Positions 24,119 through 32,898 of a DNA stretch of 51,006 nucleotides are shown piece by piece. Each line of letters starts with the position of its first letter. The first letter of the stretch is position 1. The translations under genes were made by a program, and so were the position numbers. Under the pieces are notes generated by a model. That model ran no database searches. It saw only the letters and a list, made by a program, of their open reading frames with translations, and had not been told where the DNA came from. The stretch is from NCBI GenBank assembly GCA_013821825.1, contig PNJK01000021.1, forward strand, positions 1 to 51,006, in the 5' to 3' direction. Source of the DNA: Rhodobacter sp. (GTDB taxonomy: Bacteria; Pseudomonadota; Alphaproteobacteria; Rhodobacterales; Rhodobacteraceae).

Positions 24119-26404
24119 ATGAAGATACTTTGTCTGGGCGGCGGTCCCGCTGGTCTTTACTTTGCCATCTCGATGAAGTTGCGTGACCCCGGGCATCAGG
24201 TCACTGTCCTGGAACGCAACCGCGCCAATGACACTTTTGGCTGGGGGGTGGTGCTGTCGGATGACGCGCTCATGCGGATGGAACGGAACGATCCCGTCTC
24301 CACCAAGTCGATCCGGGACCATTTCGCCTATTGGGACGATATTGCTGTCGTGCATGATGGGGTGCGCACGGTCTCGGGCGGGCATGGCTTTGCCGGGATC
24401 GGAAGGAAGCAGATGCTTATCCTGCTGCAGGCCCGCGCCCGCGAACTGGGCGTCGACCTGCGGTTCGAGACCGAGTTCGCCAAGGCCGAGGACTACCGCC
24501 GTGACTACGATGTCGTCGTAGCCTCCGACGGCATCAACTCTGCCGTGCGGCGCGAGTATGAGACCGTCTTTCAGCCTGACATCGACCTGCGTCTGTGCAA
24601 GTTCGTCTGGCTTGGCACGCATCAGAAGTTCGACGACGCCTTCACATTCATCTTCGAGAAGACCGGGCATGGCTGGCTTTGGGCGCATGTCTACCAATTC
24701 GATGCCAACACCGCGACCTTCATCGTCGAATGCACGCAACAGACCTGGGACAACTGGGGTTTTGCCGACATGTCCAAGGAGGACACGGTTGAAACCTGCC
24801 GCAAGATCTTTGAACGCCATCTGGGCGGGCATGAGCTGATCTCGAACGCGGCGCATCTGCGCGGCTCGGCGGTCTGGATGAGCTTTCCGCGCGTGGTCTG
24901 CGGCAAGTGGTATCATGAAAACGTGGTGCTGATGGGCGATGCTGCGGCGACAGGGCATTTCTCTATCGGTTCCGGCACCCGGCTGGCCTTTGACAGCGCG
25001 ATTGCGCTGGCCGAATACCTGCACAGCGAACCGACGCTGGAGGCTGCCTTCGCCCGCTATCAGGACGAACGCCGGGTCGAGGTGCTGCGCCTGCAATCCG
25101 CTGCCCGCAACTCGCTGGAGTGGTTCGAGCAGGTGGAGCGTTATCTGGACCTGCCCCCCGAACAGTTCGCCTATTCACTTTTGACCCGCAGCCAGCGGAT
25201 CAGCCATGAAAACCTGCGCCTGCGCGATCCTGAATGGCTGGGCCGGACCGAAGACTGGTTCCAGCGTCAGGCGGGTGGGCAACCGGGCCGAAAGCCGATG
25301 TTCGCGCCGTTCCGCTTGCGGGACATGGCATTGAAGAACCGGGTCGTGGTGTCGCCGATGGCACAGTACAAGGCCGTGGATGGCTGTCCGACCGACTGGC
25401 ATCTGGTCCATTACGGCGAACGCGCCAAGGGTGGGGCCGGACTGGTCTACACCGAAATGACCTGCACCTCGGCGCAAGGTCGGATCAGCCCCGGTTGTCC
25501 GGGTCTATACGCCCCGGAGCATGAGGCGGCGTGGAAGCGGGTGGTCGATTTCGTCCATGCCGAGACGGATGCGAAGATTTGCTGCCAGATCGGCCACGCC
25601 GGCCGCAAGGCCAGCACCCAACTCGGCTGGGAGGAAGGCGATGCCCCGCTCGCATCAGGCAACTGGGAAATCATCGCGCCATCGCCCCTGCCATGGTCGC
25701 CGCGCAACGCCACCCCGCATGCGATGACGCGGGCAGACATGGACGCGGTAACAGCGGAATTCGCGGCCGCAACCCGGATGGCGCGAAGTGCGGGCTTTGA
25801 CATGATCGAACTTCATGCGGCCCATGGTTATCTGATCTCGTCCTTCATAAGCCCAAAATCGAACATTCGGACCGATGAGTTCGGTGGCAGCCTGGAAAAC
25901 CGCATGCGCTGGCCGCTGGACGTGTTGCAGGCCATGCGCGCCGAATGGGGTGAGCAAAAGCCGATCTCGGTCCGCATCAGTGCGACCGACTGGGTTGGCG
26001 ATGAGGGGGTGACCCCGGATGAAGCCGTGCTGATCGCGCAGATGTTTGCCGGGGCGGGGGCCGACATCATCGACGTCTCGGCGGGTCAGACCTCGACGGA
26101 TGCCCGGCCGGTCTATGGGCGGATGTTCCAGACGCCGTTCAGCGACCGCATCCGCAACGAGGCGGGCATCGCCACCATGGCCGTCGGCAACATCACCGAG
26201 CCGGACCACGTGAACTCGATCATCCTGGCCGGTCGTGCCGATCTGGTCTGCCTTGCGCGGCCGCATCTGGCGAACCCCTACTGGACCCTTCACGCAGCCG
26301 TGGCGATGGAGGATGCTGCGACGGAATGGCCGCTGCCGTATCTGGCTGGGCGGGACCAGATGCGGCGGTTGCAGCAGAAGACGGCAGAGGCGATCCGGGC
26401 ATGA
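24119..26404 (+). CDS. 2-aminobenzoyl-CoA monooxygenase/reductase-type fusion
   Basis: The 761-residue protein fuses two enzymes. Residues 1-390 are an FAD monooxygenase like salicylyl-CoA 5-hydroxylase ([48 protein letters not shown]). Residues about 400-761 are an old-yellow-enzyme FMN/NADH domain ([64 protein letters not shown]). This layout and length match the Azoarcus evansii enzyme that hydroxylates and then reduces the ring of 2-aminobenzoyl-CoA. Neighbouring beta-oxidation, MarR, thioesterase and RidA genes fit that pathway. A salicylyl-CoA-type substrate cannot be excluded. Confidence 0.86.
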   Translation: MKILCLGGGPAGLYFAISMKLRDPGHQVTVLERNRANDTFGWGVVLSDDALMRMERNDPVSTKSIRDHFAYWDDIAVVHDGVRTVSGGHGFAGIGRKQMLILLQARARELGVDLRFETEFAKAEDYRRDYDVVVASDGINSAVRREYETVFQPDIDLRLCKFVWLGTHQKFDDAFTFIFEKTGHGWLWAHVYQFDANTATFIVECTQQTWDNWGFADMSKEDTVETCRKIFERHLGGHELISNAAHLRGSAVWMSFPRVVCGKWYHENVVLMGDAAATGHFSIGSGTRLAFDSAIALAEYLHSEPTLEAAFARYQDERRVEVLRLQSAARNSLEWFEQVERYLDLPPEQFAYSLLTRSQRISHENLRLRDPEWLGRTEDWFQRQAGGQPGRKPMFAPFRLRDMALKNRVVVSPMAQYKAVDGCPTDWHLVHYGERAKGGAGLVYTEMTCTSAQGRISPGCPGLYAPEHEAAWKRVVDFVHAETDAKICCQIGHAGRKASTQLGWEEGDAPLASGNWEIIAPSPLPWSPRNATPHAMTRADMDAVTAEFAAATRMARSAGFDMIELHAAHGYLISSFISPKSNIRTDEFGGSLENRMRWPLDVLQAMRAEWGEQKPISVRISATDWVGDEGVTPDEAVLIAQMFAGAGADIIDVSAGQTSTDARPVYGRMFQTPFSDRIRNEAGIATMAVGNITEPDHVNSIILAGRADLVCLARPHLANPYWTLHAAVAMEDAATEWPLPYLAGRDQMRRLQQKTAEAIRA

Positions 26405-27144
26405 ACGTGGAAGGGCGGCGGGTTCTGGTCACGGGTGGCGGGTCGGGCGCAGGGGCAGACCTCGCGATCGGCTTTGCCCGCGCGGGTGCCGCGAAGGTGG
26501 TGATCTGCGGTCGCCGTCCTGCCGCGCTTGCGGATGTGGCGGCGCGGCATCCGGCGATCCGTGCGCTGCCCTGCGACGTGACCGACGAAGCCTCGGTCCA
26601 AGGTCTTTTCGCCCAGGCCGGAAAAGTGGAGATCGTCATTGCCAATGCAGGGCAGGCCGACAGCGCGCCCTTTGCCAGGACCACGCTGGCGCAGTGGAAC
26701 GCGATGCTGGCGGTAAACCTGACCGGGGTCTTCCTGACTTTCCGCGAAGGGTTGCGGCAGTTTGACGGCTGGGGGCGGCTGATTGCGGTCTCTTCGACCG
26801 CCGGCTTGAAGGGCTATGCCAAGGTCGCGCCCTATGCTGCGGCCAAGCACGGCGTGATGGGGATCGTCCGCTCGCTGGCGCTGGAAGTGGCGCGGGGGCC
26901 AGTGACGGTCAATGCGATCTGTCCGGGGTTTCTTGATACCGAAATGACCGAGCACTCGGTCAAGGTGATTTCAGAAAAGACCGGGCGCACCCTGGCCGAG
27001 GCCCGGGCAGCACTGGAAGCAATGAGCCCGCAGAACCGGCTTTATCGCCCCGACGAAGTAACCTCGGCTGCCCTCTGGCTTTGCTCGGCGGGGTCCGAGG
27101 GGGTAAACGGTCAGGGCATCAGCATCTCGGGCGGCGAGGCATGA
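26401..27144 (+). CDS. SDR-family oxidoreductase, 3-hydroxyacyl-CoA dehydrogenase-like
   Basis: The 247-residue short-chain dehydrogenase has the cofactor motif [27 protein letters not shown] (the NNAG-equivalent), the catalytic [21 protein letters not shown] (Ser, Tyr, Lys) and an [10 protein letters not shown] segment. The cofactor loop GRRP suggests NADP(H) or NAD(H) without a clear preference. ATG 26401 overlaps the fusion gene's stop, so it is translationally coupled to the ring-reducing enzyme and probably oxidises or reduces a ring hydroxyl/oxo group of its product. The reaction is inferred. Confidence 0.87.
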   Translation: MNVEGRRVLVTGGGSGAGADLAIGFARAGAAKVVICGRRPAALADVAARHPAIRALPCDVTDEASVQGLFAQAGKVEIVIANAGQADSAPFARTTLAQWNAMLAVNLTGVFLTFREGLRQFDGWGRLIAVSSTAGLKGYAKVAPYAAAKHGVMGIVRSLALEVARGPVTVNAICPGFLDTEMTEHSVKVISEKTGRTLAEARAALEAMSPQNRLYRPDEVTSAALWLCSAGSEGVNGQGISISGGEA

Positions 27145-27575
27145 CCGATCCCCTCTCCAAGCGCAGGCTGAAGATGTGGGTCCGCCTTCTGGGCGTGACC
27201 CGGATGGCCGAGGGCCACCTGCGCGAATTCCTGCGGGTTGAGCACCAGACGACCTTGCCGCGCTTCGACGTGATGGCCGCCCTCTACCGCCGCCGCGACG
27301 GTGTGACGATGAGCGAACTTTCCCGCATGCTCCTGGTCTCGAACGGCAACGCGACCACGGTGGTTGACCGGCTGGAAAAGGATGGGCTTGTCCGCCGCAC
27401 CCCGTCCGAGACGGACAGGCGCACGGTCTTTGTCGCACTGACTCCGGCCGGTCTGGCACAGTTCGAGGGGCTTGCCGCCGGGCATGAGGCGGAAGTGTCG
27501 GACCTTTTCGCCAAACTGTCCGAGGCCGATCTGGATGCCTTGACCGACATCCTCAAGCGTATGGGAGGCACATGA
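27141..27575 (+). CDS. MarR-family transcriptional regulator
   Basis: The 144-residue protein has the MarR core: [14 protein letters not shown], the helix-turn-helix [20 protein letters not shown]-type segment and the wing [20 protein letters not shown]. It is within the CoA-pathway operon, overlapping both neighbours by four bases, and is the obvious candidate to bind the palindrome at 24041-24058. Regulators of this type next to aryl-CoA pathways commonly respond to the CoA-thioester intermediate. The start at 27141 is preferred over upstream in-frame ATGs because of the ATGA overlap. Confidence 0.9.
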   Translation: MTDPLSKRRLKMWVRLLGVTRMAEGHLREFLRVEHQTTLPRFDVMAALYRRRDGVTMSELSRMLLVSNGNATTVVDRLEKDGLVRRTPSETDRRTVFVALTPAGLAQFEGLAAGHEAEVSDLFAKLSEADLDALTDILKRMGGT

Positions 27576-28387
27576 TGACCAAGCTTGCCGGGCTGACGGC
27601 CCAGCATTTCCTGTGGCAGGTGACCGACCGGATCGCCACCATCCGCCTGAACCGGCCCGACCGGAAGAACCCCCTGACTTTCGACAGCTACGCCGAGCTG
27701 CGCGACACCTTCCGCGCACTGGCCTATGCTTCGGATGTGGATGTGGTGATCCTTGGCTCCAATGGCGGCAATTTCTGCTCGGGCGGGGACGTGCATGACA
27801 TCATCGGCCCGCTGGTCGGGATGGAGATGAAGGAACTGCTGGCGTTCACCCGGATGACCGGGGATCTTGTCAAGGCGATGATCGGCTGCGGCAAGCCGGT
27901 GATTGCGGCGGTGGATGGCGTCTGCGTCGGCGCCGGGGCGATCATGGCCATGGCCTCCGACCTGCGGCTGGCCACGCCCGCGGCGAAATGCGCCTTCCTG
28001 TTCACCCGCGTCGGGCTGGCGGGCTGCGACATGGGCGCCTGTGCGATGCTGCCCCGCATCATCGGGCAGGGCAGGGCGGCAGAGTTGCTTTACACCGGCC
28101 GTGTGATGCGGGCCGAGGAAGGGGAACGCTGGGGTTTCTGGAACAGCCTCCTCGCGCCCGAGGCGCTGGAGGACGCAGTGCTGACGCTGGCGCGGCAATT
28201 GGCAGCGGGTCCGACCTTCGCGCATGGCATCACCAAGACCCAGATCAATCAGGAATGGAACATGGGGCTGGAGCAGGCGATTGAGGCCGAGGCTCAGGCA
28301 CAGGCGATCTGCATGCAGACCCGCGACTTCGAGCGCGCCTATCGCGCCTTTGTGGCCAAGCAAACGCCCGTGTTTCAGGGTGACTGA
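27572..28387 (+). CDS. Crotonase-superfamily protein lacking hydratase glutamates
   Basis: The 271-residue protein has the crotonase fold with [14 protein letters not shown], the oxyanion-hole block [13 protein letters not shown] and [20 protein letters not shown]. The two glutamates used by enoyl-CoA hydratases are absent: the first position is in AGAIMAM instead of GGGxEL, and the second region reads [16 protein letters not shown] rather than PExxLG. It is therefore unlikely to be an ordinary hydratase. A ring-opening hydrolase, dehydratase or deaminating step on the reduced 2-aminobenzoyl-CoA ring is possible. It follows MarR with a four-base overlap. Confidence 0.83.
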   Translation: MMTKLAGLTAQHFLWQVTDRIATIRLNRPDRKNPLTFDSYAELRDTFRALAYASDVDVVILGSNGGNFCSGGDVHDIIGPLVGMEMKELLAFTRMTGDLVKAMIGCGKPVIAAVDGVCVGAGAIMAMASDLRLATPAAKCAFLFTRVGLAGCDMGACAMLPRIIGQGRAAELLYTGRVMRAEEGERWGFWNSLLAPEALEDAVLTLARQLAAGPTFAHGITKTQINQEWNMGLEQAIEAEAQAQAICMQTRDFERAYRAFVAKQTPVFQGD

Positions 28388-28394
28388 GTGCGGA

Positions 28395-28440
28395 GCGGGG
28401 GTTTCACACCCCCGCACCCCCGTGGGATATTTGGGAACAG
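28395..28440 (+). repeat. Intergenic hairpin-tail repeat, copy B
   Basis: An 8-bp stem (GCGGGGGT at 28395-28402 and ACCCCCGC at 28408-28415, loop TTCAC) is followed by nine bases and then GGATATTTGGGAACAG (28425-28440). The 16-mer differs at one position from copy A at 9384-9369, and the five-base loop and spacing are alike. It lies between the crotonase stop and the acyl-CoA dehydrogenase start at 28449. As in copy A, no U-tract follows the stem. Confidence 0.7.
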
Positions 28441-28448
28441 GTGAATGC

Positions 28449-29585
28449 ATGGGCGACCGGACCTTTCTTGACTGGCCCTTCTTCGAGCCGCGCCACCGCG
28501 ACCTCGCCGGAGCACTTGATGACTGGTGCGCCGCGCATCTGCCGGTGGACCATGCGGACGTGGATGCCGCCTGCCGAAAGCTGGTGGCCTTGCTGGGCGC
28601 GGACGGCTGGCTGCGCCATTCCGGCGCGGGCGAGGCCGAGCGGCTGGATGTGCGCACCCTCTGTCTGATCCGGGAAACGCTGGCCCGGCATGAAGGGCTG
28701 GCAGATTTCGCTTTTGCGATGCAGGGGCTGGGCATGGGGGCCGTCAGCCTGTTCGGCTCGCCCGAGCAGCGCGAATGGCTGGACCGCACGCGCGTTGGCA
28801 CGGCGATTTCCGCCTTTGCGCTGACCGAGCCAGAATCGGGGTCGGACGTGGCCGCCATAGCCACGACGGCGAAGCGGGTGCAGGGCGGCTGGCTGATCGA
28901 AGGCGAGAAGACCTGGATTTCCAACGGCGGAATTGCCGATGTCTACGTGATCTTCGCCCGCACCGGAGAGGCGCCGGGCGCCAAGGGACTGTCCGCCTTC
29001 CTGATGCCCGCCGACGTGCCGGGGCTGGAGATTGCCGAACGGCTGGAGGTGGTCGCCCCGCATCCCCTTGCCCGGCTGAGACTGTCGGGCGTCGTGTTGC
29101 CCGAAGGTGCCTTGATCGGGCGTCCGGGCGATGGGTTCAAGCTGGCAATGTCGGTGCTGGACGTGTTCCGGTCAACCGTCGGCGCGGCGGCCCTTGGCTT
29201 TGCCCGCCGGGCGCTGGACGAAACGCTTACCAGGGTCAAGGCGCGGCGGATTCAGGGGCAGGCGCTGGCCGAATTGCAGCTGGTGCAGGGTCACCTGGCC
29301 GACATGGCCTTGAAGATCGACGCGGCGGCGCTGCTGGTCTACCGCGCCGCCTGGGTGAAGGATTCCGGGGCCGCGCGTGTCACGCGCGAGGCGGCGATGG
29401 CCAAGCTTTACGCTACCGAGGCCGCGCAGGAGGTGATCGACATGGCCGTGCAGCTGCATGGCGGCGACGGCGTGCGCCACGGCTCGGTGGTAGAAAGCCT
29501 GTACCGCGAGATCCGGGCGCTCCGGATCTATGAGGGGGCGTCCGACGTCCAGCGCGTCGTCATCGCGCGAAGCGTGCTGGGATGA
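28449..29585 (+). CDS. Acyl-CoA dehydrogenase
   Basis: The 378-residue flavoenzyme has the ACAD blocks [46 protein letters not shown], a C-terminal [15 protein letters not shown] and [17 protein letters not shown]. The last block holds the catalytic Glu. It introduces a 2,3-double bond into an acyl-CoA, here probably a ring-derived or opened-chain intermediate; electrons go to ETF. It starts eight bases after the repeat element and overlaps the thioesterase gene by four bases. At 378 residues it is a standard short ACAD and too short to be DmdC. Confidence 0.9.
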   Translation: MGDRTFLDWPFFEPRHRDLAGALDDWCAAHLPVDHADVDAACRKLVALLGADGWLRHSGAGEAERLDVRTLCLIRETLARHEGLADFAFAMQGLGMGAVSLFGSPEQREWLDRTRVGTAISAFALTEPESGSDVAAIATTAKRVQGGWLIEGEKTWISNGGIADVYVIFARTGEAPGAKGLSAFLMPADVPGLEIAERLEVVAPHPLARLRLSGVVLPEGALIGRPGDGFKLAMSVLDVFRSTVGAAALGFARRALDETLTRVKARRIQGQALAELQLVQGHLADMALKIDAAALLVYRAAWVKDSGAARVTREAAMAKLYATEAAQEVIDMAVQLHGGDGVRHGSVVESLYREIRALRIYEGASDVQRVVIARSVLG

Positions 29586-29989
29586 GCTACGCACGCCAGA
29601 TCCGGGTGGAATTCAACCACTGCGACCCAGCAGGGATCGTCTTCTACCCCCGCTATTTCGAGATGACGAACTCGATCTGCGAGAACTTTTTCCGCGAGGT
29701 GGTGGGCTATTCGTTCCATGCCATGATGGCGGATGGGGTCGGCGTGCCGACAGCGCGGATCGAGACGGACTTCCGCGCGCCCTCACGGCTTGGCGATGTG
29801 CTGGACTGGTGCCTTGTGGTCGAAAAACTGGGCGGCAGTTCCGCGACCTTCCGTCTGGAGACGCTCTGCGGAAACGACCATCGGTTGACCGCGTGGCTGA
29901 CCCTTGTCTGGCTGTCGCCCGAACAGCGGCCCGGCCGCTGGCCCGACCCTGTTCGTGCGGCACTTGCTGCGCATCTGGAGGAAGCATGA
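29582..29989 (+). CDS. Acyl-CoA thioesterase, 4HBT hotdog family
   Basis: The 135-residue hotdog protein has the signature [20 protein letters not shown] (residues about 9-28) with catalytic Asp in HCDPAG. This motif is typical of 4-hydroxybenzoyl-CoA thioesterase and relatives. In 2-aminobenzoyl-CoA and other aryl-CoA clusters such enzymes release CoA from dead-end thioesters. It overlaps the ACAD gene and the RidA gene by four bases each, placing it firmly in the pathway operon. It shares the fold but little sequence with the thioesterase at 5349. Confidence 0.87.
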   Translation: MSYARQIRVEFNHCDPAGIVFYPRYFEMTNSICENFFREVVGYSFHAMMADGVGVPTARIETDFRAPSRLGDVLDWCLVVEKLGGSSATFRLETLCGNDHRLTAWLTLVWLSPEQRPGRWPDPVRAALAAHLEEA

Positions 29990-30393
29990 CCGACACCGGC
30001 TTGCAGGTTCTGCACCCTTCGCACTGGAAACCCACCATCGGCTATTCCAATGGCGTCGCTGCGACCGGGCGCATGGTCTTTACCGGCGGGATGATCGGCT
30101 GGAACGCCGATCAGGAATTCGAGACCGATGATTTCGTGGGGCAGGTGGAACAGGCCCTGCGCTCCATCGTCGAGGTTCTCGCCTGTGCCGGGGCCGGGCC
30201 GGAAAATCTTGTGAGGCTGACCTGGTATGTGACCGACAAGCGGGACTATCTTGGCAGCCTGAAAGACCTTGGCCGGGTCTACAAGGCGGTGATCGGGCGG
30301 CATTACCCTGCCATGGCGCTGGTGCAGGTGGTGGCGCTGGTCGAAGACCGGGCCAAGGTCGAGATCGAGGCGACGGCCGTGATCCCTGCCTGA
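29986..30393 (+). CDS. RidA-family protein, possible imine/enamine hydrolase
   Basis: The 135-residue protein is a RidA/YjgF member: YSNGVAATGRMVFTGGMIGW, VEQALRSIVEVLACAGAGPE, RLTWYVTDKRDYLG and VQVVALVEDRAKVEIEATAV. The Arg expected to bind carboxylates in archetypal RidA (R105, in the segment RVAVE or similar) is not in its usual context, so it may belong to a pathway-specific subgroup. RidA proteins release ammonia from imines and enamines, which is what a 2-amino-cyclohexenone-CoA pathway needs. It is the last gene of the rightward CoA operon. Confidence 0.85.
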   Translation: MTDTGLQVLHPSHWKPTIGYSNGVAATGRMVFTGGMIGWNADQEFETDDFVGQVEQALRSIVEVLACAGAGPENLVRLTWYVTDKRDYLGSLKDLGRVYKAVIGRHYPAMALVQVVALVEDRAKVEIEATAVIPA

Positions 30394-30427
30394 GGCCCGG
30401 CCAATCGCCATGTCCCGGCTGTGGGGC

Positions 30428-31225
30428 CTAGCCCCTGATCTTCGGGCCAGTCCCCTTCTTGAACGCATCCAGGCGGGAGCGGGCGTCAGGCTGGGTGTTC
30501 ACGATGCCGGCGACGACGGCTTCGGCATAGCTTGCATCCAAAGCGGACATGTTGCCGAGATGGCTGATTGCGGAACAGATCGCGAAGTTCGACAGCGGCA
30601 GGTTCTCGGCGGCACGGCGAGCCAGGGCCGTCGCAAATTCAAGGCTGGACCCGTCGACCAGATACTGGGCCAGGCCGATGTCCACCGCTTCCTGCCCGCG
30701 ATAGGTGCGGCCGGTCAGCATCATGTCGATCATCCGCGCCTTGCCGACAAGGCCGGTAACCCGGATGGTTGCCCCGCCGCCGGTGAAAAGCCCCCGCTGG
30801 CCTTCGGGCAGGGCGAAGTAGGTCGAGGCGTCGGCAACCCGGACATGGGCGCTGCTGGCAAGTTCAAGTCCGCCGCCAACCACGGCGCCCTTCAGCGCCG
30901 CGATGATTGGCACCCCGCCATATTCCATCTTGTTGAAGGCTTCGTGCCAGCGCAGGCAAAGATGCATGAATTCGGCCGGGCTGCGGTCTTCTTCGTGATG
31001 TTCGACAAGATCGAGACCCGCGCAGAAATGGTCCCCCTCGGCCGCCAGAACCACGGCCCGGACCCCACTGCGCGGAACAGCCGAGAACAGGGTGATCAAT
31101 TCGTCGATCGCAACGCTGTCAAGGGCATTGCGCTTTTCCGGGCGGTTGAGCGTGGCGATCAGGACGCCATCATCCTGCTGCTCAAGCGCAACGCGTGTGA
31201 GTGAGAGTTCGGAAAGATGGGGCAA
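30428..31225 (-). CDS. dmdD: Methylthioacryloyl-CoA hydratase-like crotonase
   Basis: The 265-residue protein matches DmdD closely in its diagnostic blocks: [56 protein letters not shown] and [20 protein letters not shown]. Both glutamates ([15 protein letters not shown]) are kept. DmdD hydrates and cleaves methylthioacryloyl-CoA to acetaldehyde, methanethiol and CO2 in DMSP demethylation. I chose the TTG at 31225, preceded by AGAGGA, because homology begins there and no ATG lies nearby; the nearest upstream start codons would add non-homologous leader. The gene is convergent with the RidA gene. Confidence 0.85.
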   Translation of the reverse strand: MPHLSELSLTRVALEQQDDGVLIATLNRPEKRNALDSVAIDELITLFSAVPRSGVRAVVLAAEGDHFCAGLDLVEHHEEDRSPAEFMHLCLRWHEAFNKMEYGGVPIIAALKGAVVGGGLELASSAHVRVADASTYFALPEGQRGLFTGGGATIRVTGLVGKARMIDMMLTGRTYRGQEAVDIGLAQYLVDGSSLEFATALARRAAENLPLSNFAICSAISHLGNMSALDASYAEAVVAGIVNTQPDARSRLDAFKKGTGPKIRG

Positions 31226-31379
31226 TTTCGGTTCCTCTTGGCAGCGTGTTGGGAGTGAGGGCGTGGACCCATTCGTTCGCGTCTTGATGATCCGGGGGTG
31301 GGCGCACGATCCTTCCACGATCCGACGGTGAAAGGCCAAAGATCTTTCTGTTCTGCCGTGAAAGGATCGGCACTCCGGC

Positions 31380-31803
31380 AAAGCCGGTCAGCCCGGCGAT
31401 GAACCGCGCCGGGCTGGCCGGCCAGAACCCCAGCCGCGGCCTTGACCGTTATCGCATCGGAGATGCCGACAAGTTGGCGCCCATGCGCGACCTCGCGGCG
31501 AAGGTGGCCGATGACCCGACGCGGCGCTTCACCGACGATGTGGCGGCCACCAACGACCACCAGAACGGCATTCCGGGGCAGGGCACCGATCACCATATCC
31601 GGGCTGATCTCAAAACCGGCGGACCCGCGCGCCGGTTTGCTGTCAAGCGTCAGGGTCGACCAGCCATAGACCGGTCGGCCTGCCACTTCGTTCGCGCCGG
31701 CCAGAGCAAGGTGGCTGAAGCCGACAAGCAGCAGGACGGCAAAGCTTGCGTGCCCCTTTGCGGTGACACTGCCTGCCCTTGGGATCTGAAGCGGCGTGCC
31801 CAT
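31380..31803 (-). pseudogene. GlxA-type AraC regulator, N-terminal remnant
   Basis: The minus strand encodes the DJ-1/PfpI-like sensor domain of a GlxA-family AraC regulator: FAVLLLVGFSHLALAGA, VAGRPVYGWSTLTLD, FEISPDMVIGALPRNAVLVVV and RRVIGHLRREVAHGRQLVGI. Relative to homologues, a short segment (about seven residues, VEPLRLA in relatives) is missing after ALAGA. The C-terminal AraC helix-turn-helix pair is entirely absent. Without it the product cannot bind DNA. It lies between acuI and dmdD in the same orientation. Similarity fades near 31400. Confidence 0.75.
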
Positions 31804-31809
31804 GGCTGG

Positions 31810-32802
31810 TCAGGCGTTCACATCGACAACAACCCGACCCTGCACCTTGCCGGCAAGGATGTCCGCACCCAGGCGCGGCAGATCGGCCAGCGTAGCGGGC
31901 ACGATCATCTGCTCCAGCCGGTGCATCGGCATCTGACTTCGCAGGCGCGCCCAGGCGGCAACACGGCGGTCATAGGGTTGTCGCACGCTGTCGATGCCCA
32001 GAAGGTTGACGCCCCGGAGCAGGAAGGGGATCACGGTAGCAGGCAGGGTGGCACCCCCGGCAAGGCCTACCGCCGCAACCGATGCGCCATAGTTCATCTG
32101 CCCCAGAACCCGCGCGAGCATCGCCCCGCCAACCGCGTCGACGCAACCGGCCCAGGTTTCGGATTCGAGCGGGCGCTTGACCGTTTCGGCCAGTTCCGCA
32201 CGCGGCACGATACGGGTGGCACCCAGGTCCCGCAGGTAGGCTTCGGTCTCAGGTCGACCAGTGACGGCAGCAACCTCGTGCCCCATGGCGGCCAGAAGCG
32301 CCACGGCGACCGATCCGACACCCCCGGCGGCACCCGTGACCAGGACCGGGCCGTGACCGGGCGTCAGACCATGCGCCTCAAGCGCAAGGATCGCGAGCAT
32401 CGAGGTCAGGCCCGCCGTGCCGATCGCCATCGCCTGCCGGGTGGTCAGGCCCGCGGGCAGCGGCACCAGCCAGTCGGCTTCAACCCGCGCCTTCTGGGCA
32501 TGGCCACCCCAGTGCGTCTCGCCCACGCGCCAGCCGGTCAGGATGACCTTGTCTCCAGCCTGATAGCGCGGATCGTCCGAGGCTTCGACCGTTCCGGCAA
32601 AGTCGATGCCCGGAACATGAGGATAGGCGCGGACCAGACCGCCGCCGGGTCCAATGCAAAGCCCGTCCTTGTAGTTCACGGTCGAGTATTCCACCGCGAC
32701 CGTGACGTTTCCCTGTGGCAGAGAGGCTTCGTCCAGCGTCTGGACACTGGCCGAGGTTTTGCCCTCGGCATCTTTTTCGACAACCAGGGCCTTGAAGGTC
32801 AT
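31810..32802 (-). CDS. acuI: Acrylyl-CoA reductase AcuI/YhdH-type
   Basis: The 330-residue medium-chain dehydrogenase/reductase has the AcuI features: STVNYKDGLCIGPGGGLVR, PHVPGIDFAGTVEAS, a cofactor motif VLVTGAAGGVGSVAVALLAA and LLRGVNLLGIDSVRQPYDRR. No zinc ligands are seen. AcuI reduces toxic acryloyl-CoA to propionyl-CoA with NADPH and is the usual companion of DMSP genes in this family. It sits in the minus-strand run dmdA-like, small ORF, broken ligase, acuI, GlxA remnant, dmdD. Confidence 0.86.
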   Translation of the reverse strand: MTFKALVVEKDAEGKTSASVQTLDEASLPQGNVTVAVEYSTVNYKDGLCIGPGGGLVRAYPHVPGIDFAGTVEASDDPRYQAGDKVILTGWRVGETHWGGHAQKARVEADWLVPLPAGLTTRQAMAIGTAGLTSMLAILALEAHGLTPGHGPVLVTGAAGGVGSVAVALLAAMGHEVAAVTGRPETEAYLRDLGATRIVPRAELAETVKRPLESETWAGCVDAVGGAMLARVLGQMNYGASVAAVGLAGGATLPATVIPFLLRGVNLLGIDSVRQPYDRRVAAWARLRSQMPMHRLEQMIVPATLADLPRLGADILAGKVQGRVVVDVNA

Positions 32803-32898
32803 TTCCGCATTCCTCTTTCAATTTTGCACGTCAGGCGCTTTCGTTCACTCTTGCGCCCCAAGCGCCTTTGATCAGCCTTGCCTGCCAGTCGGATATAA

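Noticed and set aside
22176-24122. Large plus-strand open frame opposite dehydrogenase and hydratase genes
   Set aside because: No family motifs; the minus strand encodes coherent beta-oxidation enzymes with coupled starts.
28449-29585. DmdC (methylmercaptopropionyl-CoA dehydrogenase)
   Set aside because: The protein has 378 residues and standard ACAD layout; DmdC is about 590 residues and this gene is in the aromatic-CoA operon.
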